A DNA stretch of 23,256 nucleotides from NCBI GenBank assembly GCA_044238145.1, contig JBIIDT010000047.1:1-23256 (forward strand), written 5' to 3'. Below, one piece after another: positions 1 through 11,976 of this stretch (its first letter is position 1; every line of letters begins with the position of its first letter). Origin of the DNA: QWPN01 sp044238145 (GTDB taxonomy: Bacteria > Planctomycetota > Planctomycetia > Pirellulales > UBA1268). A program made the translations under genes and the position numbers. The notes beneath the pieces are model-generated. The model worked only from the letters and a program-made list of their open reading frames with translations, had not been told where the DNA came from and did no database searches.

Positions 1-1093
1 CGGCCGCGGCCTCCCGGCCGAGGATCGCCGCCAGGGTGCTGCGACACAGGGCCTGTCCCTCGGCCAGCGGCGTGCCGCCGCGAATCGAGCCGATGAACGC
101 CGCCATGCTCCGCCGGTGCCGCCCGGCACCGGTGCCGGCGGCCCGCAGGTCGCAACCGCCGCGGGTGCCGCGGACCTGCTCCTCGATGCGGTCGGTGCCG
201 CCGGGGCGGCGGACGAGGCCGGCGTCGAGGACGCGTCCATCCGCGAAGCGGTAGCGGACGGCCACGCCGGCGGTCGGGATGGCGACGGACGGCTCAGCCA
301 GCACGGGTGCCTCGTCGCCGAGGGCCCAGAGCAGCTTGTCGAGGGCATGCACCTGCTGCTCGACGAAGTCGCCGCCGGAGAGGCGGGCCGACGAGATCCA
401 GTCGCGGTGGGCAGCCTCCGCGGGCGTCAGCCCGGGGGCAGGAGCGCGGCGCCACGCGGGGCCGAGGCGGCTCGTGGCGACGGCTGCGACCGGGATGCCG
501 ATCGCGCCGTCACGGATCGCGGCGACGGCGCGGATCGTGGTCGGGTCGTGCCGCCAGGCCAGGCCGCTGCCGACCGCGAGCCCGGCCGCCGTCGCCTTGT
601 CGAAGGCCGCGTGGATCACGGCGACACCCGCGGCATCGATCGCGGCCGGCGCCTCGCAGTAGACGTGCCGGCCCGCGGCCACGGCCGCCGCGGCCTGGGC
701 CGGGCGGGCGTCGGGCGACGTGGCCAGGATGACGACGTCGAGGTCGGCCTCCATGAGCCGCCGCCAGGCATCTTGACCGGTGAACCGGCCGGCGGTCGGG
801 CACGCGGCCGCCGCGCCGCAGTTCCGGTCAAGGACCGCCAGGGCGGCGTCGACCTGATCCGCGAACAGGTCCGCGAGGGCCGTGATCCGCACGGCCGGAT
901 CGGCGGCCGCGGCCTGGGCGGCGGCGCCCGTGCCGCGGCCGCCGCAGCCGACGAGTCCCACCCGCAGCCGGTCCGAACCCGCGGCGAACCACCCGCCGGC
1001 CGGCCGGGGCGCGGCGACCGTCGCAGCTAGGGATCCGGCCGCGGCACAGGTGCCGCCGAGGAACGAGCGACGGACGAAACGGGATGCGGACAT
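1..1093 (-). CDS. Gfo/Idh/MocA-family oxidoreductase, Tat-exported, 3' end outside window
   Basis: The frame opens with ATG at 1093 and stays open to the left edge, so about 364 residues are visible and the C-terminus is missing. The N-terminus MSASRFVRRSFLGGT carries a twin-arginine motif followed by an Ala-rich stretch, suggesting Tat export. A Rossmann fold follows with the dinucleotide-binding glycine motif VGLVGCGGRGTG at about residues 45-56. Further on, GDFVEQQVHALDKLLWALGD matches the substrate-domain HxxD region of the many planctomycete members of this family. These enzymes oxidise or reduce sugars and cyclitols with NAD(P); the substrate here cannot be told. The position that normally reads EKP, with a conserved lysine, is E147-A148-P149, so activity may be altered. 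The family is clear; the reaction is not known. Confidence 0.86.
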   Translation of the reverse strand, partial: MSASRFVRRSFLGGTCAAAGSLAATVAAPRPAGGWFAAGSDRLRVGLVGCGGRGTGAAAQAAAADPAVRITALADLFADQVDAALAVLDRNCGAAAACPTAGRFTGQDAWRRLMEADLDVVILATSPDARPAQAAAAVAAGRHVYCEAPAAIDAAGVAVIHAAFDKATAAGLAVGSGLAWRHDPTTIRAVAAIRDGAIGIPVAAVATSRLGPAWRRAPAPGLTPAEAAHRDWISSARLSGGDFVEQQVHALDKLLWALGDEAPVLAEPSVAIPTAGVAVRYRFADGRVLDAGLVRRPGGTDRIEEQVRGTRGGCDLRAAGTGAGRHRRSMAAFIGSIRGGTPLAEGQALCRSTLAAILGREAAA

Positions 1094-1145
1094 GGCGGCA
1101 GTCTCCCCGGGGGATCGGCGCGGCCCGACGCGGGCCGACGAGAAT

Positions 1146-1175
1146 GTTGTAGGGGCTGTCCGCGGCCGCTGGCAA
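1146..1175 (-). promoter_or_regulatory. Candidate sigma-70-type promoter for the oxidoreductase gene
   Basis: On the minus strand TTGCCA (1175-1170) lies 18 bases before TACAAC (1151-1146), 52 bases upstream of the ATG at 1093. The same arrangement, TTGCC[AC] plus an 18-base spacer plus a TA-rich hexamer, recurs before pgi and before the small ORF at 18043. This is a pattern match only. Confidence 0.4.
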
Positions 1176-1193
1176 ACGCCGCCGCGGCCGGCG

Positions 1194-2357
1194 TCAGGGG
1201 CGCCGCGCGGCGAGCCGGGCCATGGCCCGGTACACCTCGTTTTCCGCCGCGTCCGGCGTGCGGCCGAAGGCGGCCTCGAACTCCTCGAGCCGTTGCTCCG
1301 CCGAGTCGGCGCCGCAGGGTTGCTTCGCCGCGATCGTCTCCAGGTAGGCGGCGAACGCGGCGCGGTCGGTGGTCGTCAGGAAGTGGGTCAGCGCCCAGGC
1401 CCGGGCGTAGGCGTCCAGCCCCGTCTCTGCGGCGCGGAAGGCCGCGTCGCCGGCGACGATTTCCCGCAGGCCACCGGGGCGGTGCGTCTTGAGGAAGTGC
1501 TCCAGGCGGGCGCGGTTGACGCCACCGACGCCCCGCCAGCCGCGGGCGTTCGTCAGGTCGGGAGTCTCGAAGCAGGTCGCGATTCCCTCGCTCACCCAGA
1601 CCGGCACCGGAGCGAGCCGGCGGTGCATGCCGGTGTTGAAGGCCATCTGGTGGGTGGCCTCGTGCACGAGCGTGGAGACGAGGCCGGCCGCCTCGGGGCT
1701 GGCGAGGATCTCGAGGCCGGCGCGGCCGGGCCGGCGGCCGCCGGGCCGCACGAGCGCGTCGCTGCCGGTGAGGTCGAACGTGGTGACGCGGTTGGAGAGC
1801 AGGTTGTAGTAGCCGACGATGCGGTCGGCGGCCGCACCGAGGTCACGGGCGGCGTAGGCCTCGTAGTCGCGCCGCTCCGCGAAGATCACGACGACCAGCG
1901 GCCGGTCGGGCCGGCGGATCTCGACGCCGGCGTTGGACCAGTAGGTGACGAAGGTGTCGAACAGCCGCTCGAACAGGCTGGCGCACCAGACGGCATAGTC
2001 GCGCGAGGTGTCGAAGCAGACGACGAAATGCTTCGTGACGTGCAGGTCGAAGCCCGGTGGCAGTTCGCCGAGGATCCGTCGGCCGAGGTCGCGAGGCGTC
2101 TGCTCCGGCGGGTCGCCGGCGAGCGGCTGCCGCGCGGTGATCGCGTCGGGCTGGAGCAGTTCGTACCGCTGGTCGTCGAGTTCGAGCAGGACCCCGCCGT
2201 CGACCGCCTCGACGACGACGGTTCCCTCGAGCGTGCGCGGACCCGCGGCCGTCCGCGTCTCGACCCGCTCCCGCGGTGCGGCCGGCTCGGCGGCGCCGGC
2301 GAGGGTGCAGGCCAGCGCCAGCAGGCAGGTTGCGCGAGGGGGCGTCCGCAGGTTCAC
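1194..2357 (-). CDS. Secreted DUF1570 protein, gluzincin-type metallopeptidase-like
   Basis: The protein has 387 residues from the GTG at 2357. I chose this start because GGAG sits 8 bases upstream and the N-terminus then reads as a normal signal peptide (VNLRTPPRATCLLALACTLAGAAEP). A TTG 36 bases further upstream is the alternative. The C-terminal half carries HEATH at residues 232-236 and a downstream glutamate, E257 in WVSEGIA. This fits a zincin with two histidine and one glutamate zinc ligands. DUF1570 proteins are common in planctomycetes and their substrates are unknown. An N-terminal segment at residues 40-70 (EGTVVVEAVDGGVLLELDD) looks like a small beta domain. The gene is divergent from the lipoprotein gene at 2546. 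It is probably periplasmic or extracellular; peptidase activity is inferred from the motif only. Confidence 0.85.
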   Translation of the reverse strand: MNLRTPPRATCLLALACTLAGAAEPAAPRERVETRTAAGPRTLEGTVVVEAVDGGVLLELDDQRYELLQPDAITARQPLAGDPPEQTPRDLGRRILGELPPGFDLHVTKHFVVCFDTSRDYAVWCASLFERLFDTFVTYWSNAGVEIRRPDRPLVVVIFAERRDYEAYAARDLGAAADRIVGYYNLLSNRVTTFDLTGSDALVRPGGRRPGRAGLEILASPEAAGLVSTLVHEATHQMAFNTGMHRRLAPVPVWVSEGIATCFETPDLTNARGWRGVGGVNRARLEHFLKTHRPGGLREIVAGDAAFRAAETGLDAYARAWALTHFLTTTDRAAFAAYLETIAAKQPCGADSAEQRLEEFEAAFGRTPDAAENEVYRAMARLAARRP

Positions 2358-2545
2358 GGGCGGCACTCCGGCGGTGGGGACCGGGCGATGCAATCAGTTT
2401 GCTTCGCCGCCCGCCAGCCCGAAAGCGGCGGGCCATGCGGGGCGCGGCAAGCTGGGCGGTTCTGGCGGCGCCGCCCCGGCCGCTGGTCTGGCGACGAACG
2501 GGCCGGGCGGCTATCGTCCGCGGCCCCTCGCCCCGCGACCATGCC
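2358..2545. promoter_or_regulatory. Divergent promoter region between DUF1570 gene and HEAT lipoprotein gene
   Basis: These 188 bases must hold both promoters. A short AT-richer patch at 2390-2404 stands out on the minus side, and TATCGT within GGCTATCGTCC, just before 2520, is a possible -10 for the plus gene. No convincing -35 is seen for either direction. Confidence 0.35.
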
Positions 2546-3241
2546 ATGAACACCCGCTGCACGCTCCACCGGGCGGCCCGCCTCGCGGCCGGCTGCCTCC
2601 TCCTCGTCGGCTGTGCCTCGCGCCAGCCGTGGACGCCGTTTCACGATCCGGCGAAGGCCGCCCGGGACCGGGCACAGTACGGACCGACGGCCGACGAGCG
2701 GATGCAGGCGATGGTCGAGGATGCCAAGCAGGCCCGGGCCGGCGGGGCGGCCGCGCAGGAGGCGTTCACGCAGTCGCTCGTGGCGGCGGTCCTCGCGGAG
2801 CACGACCCGCGGGTGCGGTGCGAGATCCTGGAGACCGCGGCGGGGTTCGACACGGCCGCCGCCGCGTCGATCTGCCGGGGCGCCCTGCAGGATCCGGAGC
2901 CGCGGGTGCGGATGGCGGCCTGTTCGGCGTGGGCGAAGCGCGGCGGCCCCGAGGCGGTGCAGCTGCTCGCGGCCCGGTACCAGACCGACACGGAGATCGA
3001 CGTCCGCCTGCGGGCCCTGCGGGAACTCGGGACGCTGGGCGACAAGGAGGCGATCCCGGTGCTCGCGCGGGCGCTGGAGGACTCCGACCCCGCCGTGCAG
3101 TATCGGGCGGTGGCCGCCCTGAAGAAGGTGAGCGGCCGCGATCTCGGCAACGACGTCAACCGGTGGCGGGAGTGGGCCGCGGATCCCGACGGAAGTGCCG
3201 CGGAATGGTCGGTCGCGGAGGCGTTTCGCCGGCTCTGGTGA
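2546..3241 (+). CDS. HEAT-repeat lipoprotein
   Basis: The protein has 231 residues. The ATG at 2546 was chosen because it directly gives a lipoprotein signal, MNTRCTLHRAARLAAGCLL followed by the lipobox LVGC with Cys23; the frame is open upstream but that translation is Arg-rich and unlike protein. From about residue 85 there are three or four HEAT-type helical repeats with typical phrases such as DPRVRCEILETAA, EPRVRMAACSAW, DVRLRALRELG and DPAVQYRAVAALKKVSG. The repeats end in a Trp-rich tail (VNRWREWA, FRRLW) often seen in planctomycete HEAT proteins. It is probably anchored in the outer or inner membrane as a protein-interaction scaffold. No partner can be named, and no good ribosome binding site is seen. 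Confidence 0.82.
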   Translation: MNTRCTLHRAARLAAGCLLLVGCASRQPWTPFHDPAKAARDRAQYGPTADERMQAMVEDAKQARAGGAAAQEAFTQSLVAAVLAEHDPRVRCEILETAAGFDTAAAASICRGALQDPEPRVRMAACSAWAKRGGPEAVQLLAARYQTDTEIDVRLRALRELGTLGDKEAIPVLARALEDSDPAVQYRAVAALKKVSGRDLGNDVNRWREWAADPDGSAAEWSVAEAFRRLW

Positions 3242-3266
3242 TCGGTCGCCGGACGCACCTGCCTGG

Positions 3267-3283
3267 CGGACCGTGACGGTCCG
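3267..3283 (+). other. Perfect short hairpin downstream of HEAT lipoprotein gene
   Basis: CGGACCG and CGGTCCG form a 7-bp stem around a TGA loop, 25 bases after the lipoprotein stop codon. No T-run follows, so it is not a classical intrinsic terminator. It may protect a 3' end or be chance. The rest of 3242-3421 holds no gene. Confidence 0.35.
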
Positions 3284-3421
3284 GCAAGCCGGGCGGGATG
3301 CGGCCCGCGGGCGGGCTGACCGGACCCTCGGGCGACCGCTCCCGGCGGCCACGGTCTCCGCGGCCGGGGTGCCGATACCGCAGACACATTGTCATCGCAG
3401 ATTTCCCCGCTCTGGACATCC

Positions 3422-5062
3422 ATGCGCCCCAGCCGTGAAGCCGCCGCCGAGACCATCTGTACCGGGCGGCTCGGCCGGACCGCTTCCGGCCGACCGCGGT
3501 GGCGTGCGGCCCTCGTCGCCCTGCTCGCGGTGGTGATCGGCGGACCCGGGGCGCCGCCGGCGCGGGCCGCGGGCGGCAAGACCCGCGCGACGCCGCGGCT
3601 GTTCGAGGGGCTGTTCGGCGGCAAGGAGCCGACGCCCGACTTCATTCCGCTCCCGCAGCCGCCCTCCGCCGAGGAGGCCGAGCAGGCCGCGCGGATGGCC
3701 GCCGTTCCCAGGGCGGGGAAGGCCGTCGTCGCGGCTCCCAGCCGCCCCGTCCCCCGGCCGACGCCCTCCCGGCCGACGCGGCTGCCCACCTGGCGGGAGA
3801 CCGTCGACTTCGGCTCGGCCCTCCAGGCATCGACGCGGCAGGTGATCCGCGACGCCGCCGATCCCGCCTTCAAGGCCCGCTCCCGACCGACGCCCCCCCC
3901 GCCGGCCACCGCGCTGGTCATCACGGCGAAGGAGGGCAGCCGTCGGGCCACGCCGCCGATCATCGCCACGCGGCTGCAGCCCACCGGCGTGCCGGCGCCG
4001 CGGACGCAGCGGTTCGAGCGGCTGCGGGCGAACATCGCCCGCACGCTGACCACCTACCAGCGGCGGCCGCTCAACACCGCCCAGCACACGCCCTGGGAGG
4101 TGATGCACGGCTTCATCGCCTTCGGCATCCCCACGCAGATCCGCGTGGGCGGGCCGGCCGGCGATCTCGTCAACGCCATCGGCTGGTCGAACATGGGCGG
4201 CCGCTGCCGCGGCCAGGTGATGCTGGCCGCGACCGACGACCGGCTCGTGGCCCTCAAGGGCGTCGGCGTCCAGGGACACTCGGCGCAGTACCTGGCGATC
4301 CTCGCCCAGTGCCGCGTGGCGGCCAACTCCCCGGTCACGCTGCAGTCGAAGTCGTTCACCGTCGCCGACCTGATCGAGGAGGAGAAACTCTCCTGCAAGG
4401 CGGGCACCGAACTCACCTTCGCGCTCATCGGCCTGGCCCACTACCTGCCCACCGACGCCCGCTGGCAAAGCCGCGACGGCGTGGCGTGGTCGCTCGAGAA
4501 GCTGGTCGAGGAGGAGATCGTGCAGCCGATCCGCGGGGCCCCGTGCGGCGGCACCCACCGGCTCTTCGGCCTGGCCTACGGCTGCCAGCGGCGGCTGCGG
4601 GCCACCGGCAGCCTCGACGGGGCCTACCTGCGGGCCGACAAGTACGTCCGCGACTACCAGAACTTCACGCTCGCGAAGCTCCAGAACCGCGACGGCTCGT
4701 TCAGCACCGAGTGGTTCAAGTATCCGGCCGACCGCGACGACGACATCGACCGCAAGATCCAGACCACGGGCCACATCCTCGAGTGGCTCGTCGCCTCGCT
4801 CGATCAGGAGCGGCTCTACGAGCCGCGGATCGTGGCGGCCACGGAGTTCCTCGTCTCGGCGCTGGCCCGCGAGCCGGCCCGGGAATGGAAGCTCGGGCCC
4901 CTCGGCCACGCCCTGCACGCGCTCAACGTGTACCAGGAGCGGGCCTGGGGCACGGTGCTGCCGGGTGGCATCGCGGCCTTCCACGGACCGATGAAGGCGG
5001 CATCCGCGTCGCCCATGCTCGCCGAGGAGCCGGACGAGGGCGGCGAGTCGCGCCGCCGCTAG
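3422..5062 (+). CDS. Secreted protein of unknown function with toroid-like helical domain
   Basis: The protein has 546 residues from the ATG at 3422; a TTG 33 bases upstream is possible but would disturb the signal sequence. The N-terminus has a long basic stretch, then a hydrophobic core (AALVALLAVVIGG) and a probable cleavage after PARA at about residue 50, so export is likely. A Pro/Ala-rich linker follows to about residue 190. The remaining 350 residues are mostly helical and include LQNRDGSF at Q421-F427, which resembles the QxxxGxW repeat of alpha/alpha-toroid proteins (squalene cyclase and prenyltransferase folds). CGGTHRLFGLAYG and GHILEWLVASL are other well-formed segments. I do not recognise a characterised family; the toroid idea is inference. 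It lies downstream of a HEAT lipoprotein with 180 bases between them. Confidence 0.78.
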   Translation: MRPSREAAAETICTGRLGRTASGRPRWRAALVALLAVVIGGPGAPPARAAGGKTRATPRLFEGLFGGKEPTPDFIPLPQPPSAEEAEQAARMAAVPRAGKAVVAAPSRPVPRPTPSRPTRLPTWRETVDFGSALQASTRQVIRDAADPAFKARSRPTPPPPATALVITAKEGSRRATPPIIATRLQPTGVPAPRTQRFERLRANIARTLTTYQRRPLNTAQHTPWEVMHGFIAFGIPTQIRVGGPAGDLVNAIGWSNMGGRCRGQVMLAATDDRLVALKGVGVQGHSAQYLAILAQCRVAANSPVTLQSKSFTVADLIEEEKLSCKAGTELTFALIGLAHYLPTDARWQSRDGVAWSLEKLVEEEIVQPIRGAPCGGTHRLFGLAYGCQRRLRATGSLDGAYLRADKYVRDYQNFTLAKLQNRDGSFSTEWFKYPADRDDDIDRKIQTTGHILEWLVASLDQERLYEPRIVAATEFLVSALAREPAREWKLGPLGHALHALNVYQERAWGTVLPGGIAAFHGPMKAASASPMLAEEPDEGGESRRR

Positions 5063-5131
5063 CCTCCGCTCCTTGAACCGGGCGGCCGTTGCCCGTACGC
5101 TTGCGCCGCGGGTTCGCCGCAGGAGCGCGTC

Positions 5132-6057
5132 ATGGCACCGGCCGAAATCACCCCGCAGTTGGCCCAGGTCCTCGAGGCCGCGGCGCGACTCTGCGAGGCG
5201 ACCACCTCCGAGGCCATCCTCCTGATGGTCGACCAGCGGCTCGACTGGGAGCGGGTGCGGCAACTGACCGGCACCGTCCCGGTGCTCGTGGCGGCCGACG
5301 ACGAGGCCGAACTCGCCGGCACGGGCGACCACGGCTTCAAGAACATCCCCCTCGACGTCACCGGCCTGCCGGTGCACGAGCGGCTCGCCCAGGCGCTGCT
5401 CGAATGCGTGGCCGACGAGATGATCGCGCCGGAGGCCCAGGTGGTGGCCGTGTACAGCGGCTTCGAGGCGGGCACGATCGACTCCGTGAGCCTGCTGCGG
5501 CTGGAGGAGCACCTCGGCCAGCTCACGATCCGCGACCTGCGGAACCTGGAAACGAAGGTGCCGCTGGATACGCTCAAGCTCGTCGTCGACCTGGCCGTGG
5601 AGATCGGCCGCGAGGGCCGCGAGGGGAAGCCGGTGGGCACCCTGTTCGTCGTCGGCGACGCCCGCAAGGTGATCCAGTCGAGCCACTCGATCGGCTTCGA
5701 TCCCGTCCGCGGCTACAGCCGCTCCGAGCGCCGGCTCAACGATCCCCGCGTCCGCGAGGGCATCAAGGAGATCGCCCAGCTCGACGGCGCCTTCGTGGTC
5801 GGCTCCGACGGCACGGTCGAGGCCGCAGCCCGCTACATCGACGCCTCGGCGGAGAACGTGTCGGTGGCCAAGGGCCTCGGGGCGCGGCACTGGGCGGCGG
5901 CCGCGATCACGCGGCGGACCAAGAGCGTGGCCGTGGCCGTGAGCGAGACCAGCGGCACGGTGCGGATCTTCCAGAACGGCGAGGTGGTGCTCCGCATCGA
6001 GCCCTTCCGCCGCGCCATGAAGTGGAAGGATTTCGAATACGAGCCGCCGGGGTCGGA

Positions 6058-6061
<4 letters not shown>
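5132..6061 (+). CDS. DacZ-like diadenylate cyclase (DAC domain), c-di-AMP synthesis
   Basis: The protein has 309 residues; AGGAG lies 6 bases before the ATG. The C-terminal half is a DAC domain that joins two ATP into c-di-AMP. It shows the DGA motif at D218-A220 and an RHR-like motif at R252-H253-W254, followed by AAAAITRRTKSVAVAVSETSG. The N-terminal half (residues 15-140) looks like the pyruvate-kinase-C-terminal-like alpha/beta domain of archaeal DacZ enzymes. There is no DisA DNA-binding domain and no membrane segment as in CdaA, so the protein should be cytosolic. The third residue of RHR is Trp instead of Arg. The stop codon overlaps the polA start as ATGA, so the two genes are translationally coupled. 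Family confidence is high; activity with the RHW motif is inferred. Confidence 0.9.
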
Positions 6062-8808
<2,747 letters not shown>

Positions 8809-8815
8809 GGGCGGG

Positions 8816-9439
8816 ATGATCGTCATCGGGCTGGTGGGCAGGATCGGCGCGGGCAAATCGACGGTGGCGCGGATGTTCGCCGACCTCGGCGCCGAGGTGC
8901 TCGACGCCGACGCCCTGGCGCACGAGGCGCTCGCGGATCCGGCGGTCCGCGACGAGGTCGTGGCACGGTTCGGGGCGGGGGTCCGCGACGACGACGGCCG
9001 CATCTCCCGCGCCGCTCTCGCCGCCCGGGTCTTCGGGCCGACCCCGGAGCACGCGGCGGCCCTCGTCCGGCTCGAGGCGGTCGTGCATCCCTGGGTGCGG
9101 CGGCGGATCGACGAGCGGCTCGCGGCGGTGCGGGAGGCCGAGCTGGCCGACGGGCGGCGCCGGGTGGCCGTGCTCGACGTGCCGCTGCTCGTGCAGTCGG
9201 GCTGGGACGCCGCGTGCGACCGGCTCGTCGTCGTCGAATGTGAGGATCGCGTGCGGCGGGCTCGGCTCGCCGCACGCGGTTGGAGCCCCGAGCAGGTCGC
9301 CGCCCGCGACCGGGCCTGGGAACGGGCCGGCGGCCCGGCGGCGGCCCCGGAAAAATCGACGGCCGTGGATGCCTCCGGCGATCCGGCCTATACTCGGAAC
9401 CAGGTCGATCGCTTCTGGATGACGTTGCCGGCACGCTGA
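8816..9439 (+). CDS. coaE: Dephospho-CoA kinase
   Basis: The protein has 207 residues, the usual family length. It phosphorylates the 3' hydroxyl of dephospho-CoA with ATP, the last step of coenzyme A synthesis, in the cytosol. The P-loop is GRIGAGKS at residues 8-15; DADALAHEAL follows at about 30-40, and VLDVPLLVQSGWDAACDRLVVV is the typical core. The ending (STAVDASGDP) also fits the family. The ATG follows the polA stop by 7 bases with GAGGGCGG as ribosome binding site, so it is co-transcribed with polA. The order polA-coaE-rho is the same as I recall for Chlamydia. A TATACT hexamer inside its 3' end may start a separate rho transcript. Confidence 0.95.
   Translation: MIVIGLVGRIGAGKSTVARMFADLGAEVLDADALAHEALADPAVRDEVVARFGAGVRDDDGRISRAALAARVFGPTPEHAAALVRLEAVVHPWVRRRIDERLAAVREAELADGRRRVAVLDVPLLVQSGWDAACDRLVVVECEDRVRRARLAARGWSPEQVAARDRAWERAGGPAAAPEKSTAVDASGDPAYTRNQVDRFWMTLPAR
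9366..9394 (+). promoter_or_regulatory. Possible internal promoter for rho in the 3' end of coaE
   Basis: TATACT at 9389-9394 matches five of six -10 consensus bases and is unusual in such GC-rich coding sequence. The best -35, TGGATG with a 17-base spacer, is weak. It would give an mRNA leader of roughly 200 bases before the rho ATG. Confidence 0.3.
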
Positions 9440-9456
9440 TGCCGTCTGCGGCTCTC

Positions 9457-9473
9457 GGAGGCGGCCGGCCTCC
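9457..9473 (+). other. Hairpin in rho leader
   Basis: GGAGGC and GCCTCC form a 6-bp stem with a 5-base loop, 18 bases after the coaE stop. No T-run follows. It may be part of the rho leader fold. Confidence 0.3.
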
Positions 9474-9536
9474 AGCCCGCCGGGGATCTTCGTCGATTCG
9501 CCCGTCAGACCGTGGCCCAGCCACGCGTCCCGACGG

Positions 9537-9576
9537 CCCCTCCGCTTCCCACCTCGCTCCACACCCTCGAATGTCC
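9537..9576 (+). promoter_or_regulatory. C-rich, G-poor rut-like segment in the rho leader
   Basis: These 40 bases contain 23 C and only 4 G, against roughly equal C and G in the flanking genes. Such C-over-G, unstructured RNA is the known signature of Rho loading (rut) sites. Lying just before the rho start, it suggests that Rho terminates its own transcript early when abundant, as established for E. coli rho. The link here is inference. Confidence 0.42.
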
Positions 9577-9601
9577 GGGCGGCTCCCGCCCCAGGTGCCC
9601 C

Positions 9602-10990
<1,389 letters not shown>

Positions 10991-11002
10991 GGCGGGGGCA
11001 CG

Positions 11003-11542
11003 ATGGGCGACTCGAGCGGCAAGTCCCGGCCTGGAGCCGCGATCGCCGGCCTGCCCGGCGGCGTCCGGGTGGCGGTCGTCGTCGCCCGCTGGAACGAGAC
11101 GGTCACGCGGGGCATGCTCGATGCGGCCCGCGCCACGCTGGCCGCGGCCGGGCTGGCGGACGATGCCGTCGACGTGGTCTGGGTGCCGGGCTCGTTCGAA
11201 CTGCCGCTGGCGGCCGACCGCCTCGCCGCCACGCGGCGTTACGCCGCCGTGCTCTGTCTCGGCGCGATCATCCGTGGCGAGACGTCGCACGATCGTCATA
11301 TCGCCACGGCCGTCGCCGGCGGGATCGAGCAGACCGCCCGGGCGCGGGGCCTGCCCGTTCTGTTCGGCGTGCTCACCTGCGACACGCCGGCCCAGGCGGC
11401 CGCGCGGTCCGGCGGTAGCGCGGCCGACGGCTACCTCGGCAACAAGGGGGCCGAGTGTGCCGCCGCCGCCGTGGAGATGATCGCCGTACTGGCCGCGATC
11501 GGCCCGGCCGCCCCCGCCGACCGTGCGGAGCCGCCGGCATGA
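11003..11542 (+). CDS. ribH: 6,7-dimethyl-8-ribityllumazine synthase
   Basis: The protein has 179 residues; the family is usually about 155, and the extra length is at both ends. It condenses 5-amino-6-ribitylaminouracil with dihydroxybutanone phosphate in riboflavin synthesis, normally as a pentamer or 60-mer shell. Family motifs are all present: VVVARWNE at about 25-32, WVPGSFELP, LGAIIRGETSHD with the proton-transfer His96, VLTCDT and NKGAECAAAAVEM. The start follows rho by 12 bases. The stop codon overlaps the nusB start as ATGA, and ribH-nusB adjacency is conserved in many bacteria, including E. coli. Confidence 0.96.
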   Translation: MGDSSGKSRPGAAIAGLPGGVRVAVVVARWNETVTRGMLDAARATLAAAGLADDAVDVVWVPGSFELPLAADRLAATRRYAAVLCLGAIIRGETSHDRHIATAVAGGIEQTARARGLPVLFGVLTCDTPAQAAARSGGSAADGYLGNKGAECAAAAVEMIAVLAAIGPAAPADRAEPPA

Positions 11543-11961
11543 CGCGCCGCAGCCGGGCTCGGGAGGTCGCGCTCCAGGTGCTCTACCAGGCCGAGGTGAA
11601 CCCGGGGACCGCCCCCCACGATCGCGTGCGGTTCCTCAAGGGCCGCCTCCGCTCCGGGGCGCTCGTGGCCTTCGCGGAGTCGCTCGTGGACGGCGTCGGC
11701 CGGCATCGCGAGGCGATCGACGCCGTCCTCGAGGCCCGCTCGCAGAACTGGCGGGTGGCGCGGATGGCGGCCACCGACCGCGCGGTGCTGCGGATGGCCG
11801 TCTTCGAGATCGGGCACACCGACACGCCGGGGCCGGTGGTCGTCGACGAGGCCATCGAACTGGCGCGGCGCTACGGCAACGAGCACTCGCCGCGGTTCGT
11901 GGCCGGCATTCTCGGCAGCGTGCTCGCCGACCGGCCCCCGGCGACCGCCCCCGCACCCTGA
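11539..11961 (+). CDS. nusB: Transcription antitermination factor NusB
   Basis: The protein has 140 residues, the usual size. It is an all-helical RNA-binding protein that, with NusE (S10), binds boxA and allows antitermination of rRNA operons. The N-terminus RRSRAREVALQVLYQAEV, the middle MAATDRAVLRMAVFEI and the C-terminal VVVDEAIELARRYGNEHSPRFVAGIL are classic NusB sequence. The ATG at 11539 overlaps the ribH stop by 4 bases, which fixes the start and implies coupled translation. ftsY follows within 15 bases. Confidence 0.95.
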   Translation: MTRRSRAREVALQVLYQAEVNPGTAPHDRVRFLKGRLRSGALVAFAESLVDGVGRHREAIDAVLEARSQNWRVARMAATDRAVLRMAVFEIGHTDTPGPVVVDEAIELARRYGNEHSPRFVAGILGSVLADRPPATAPAP

Positions 11962-11976
11962 CGAGGACCCCGCTTG

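Noticed and set aside
2355..2393. TTG at 2393 as start of the DUF1570 gene
   Set aside because: The GTG at 2357 has GGAG at a good distance and gives a cleaner signal peptide.
3389..3418. TTGTCA plus an 18-base spacer plus TGGACA as promoter of the toroid-like gene
   Set aside because: The -10 matches only two consensus bases and ends 3 bases before the ATG.
3392..5890. Antisense open frame of more than 800 codons
   Set aside because: It mirrors two well-supported plus-strand genes. Long antisense frames arise in GC-rich genes because stop codons are rare; the translation shows no family motif.
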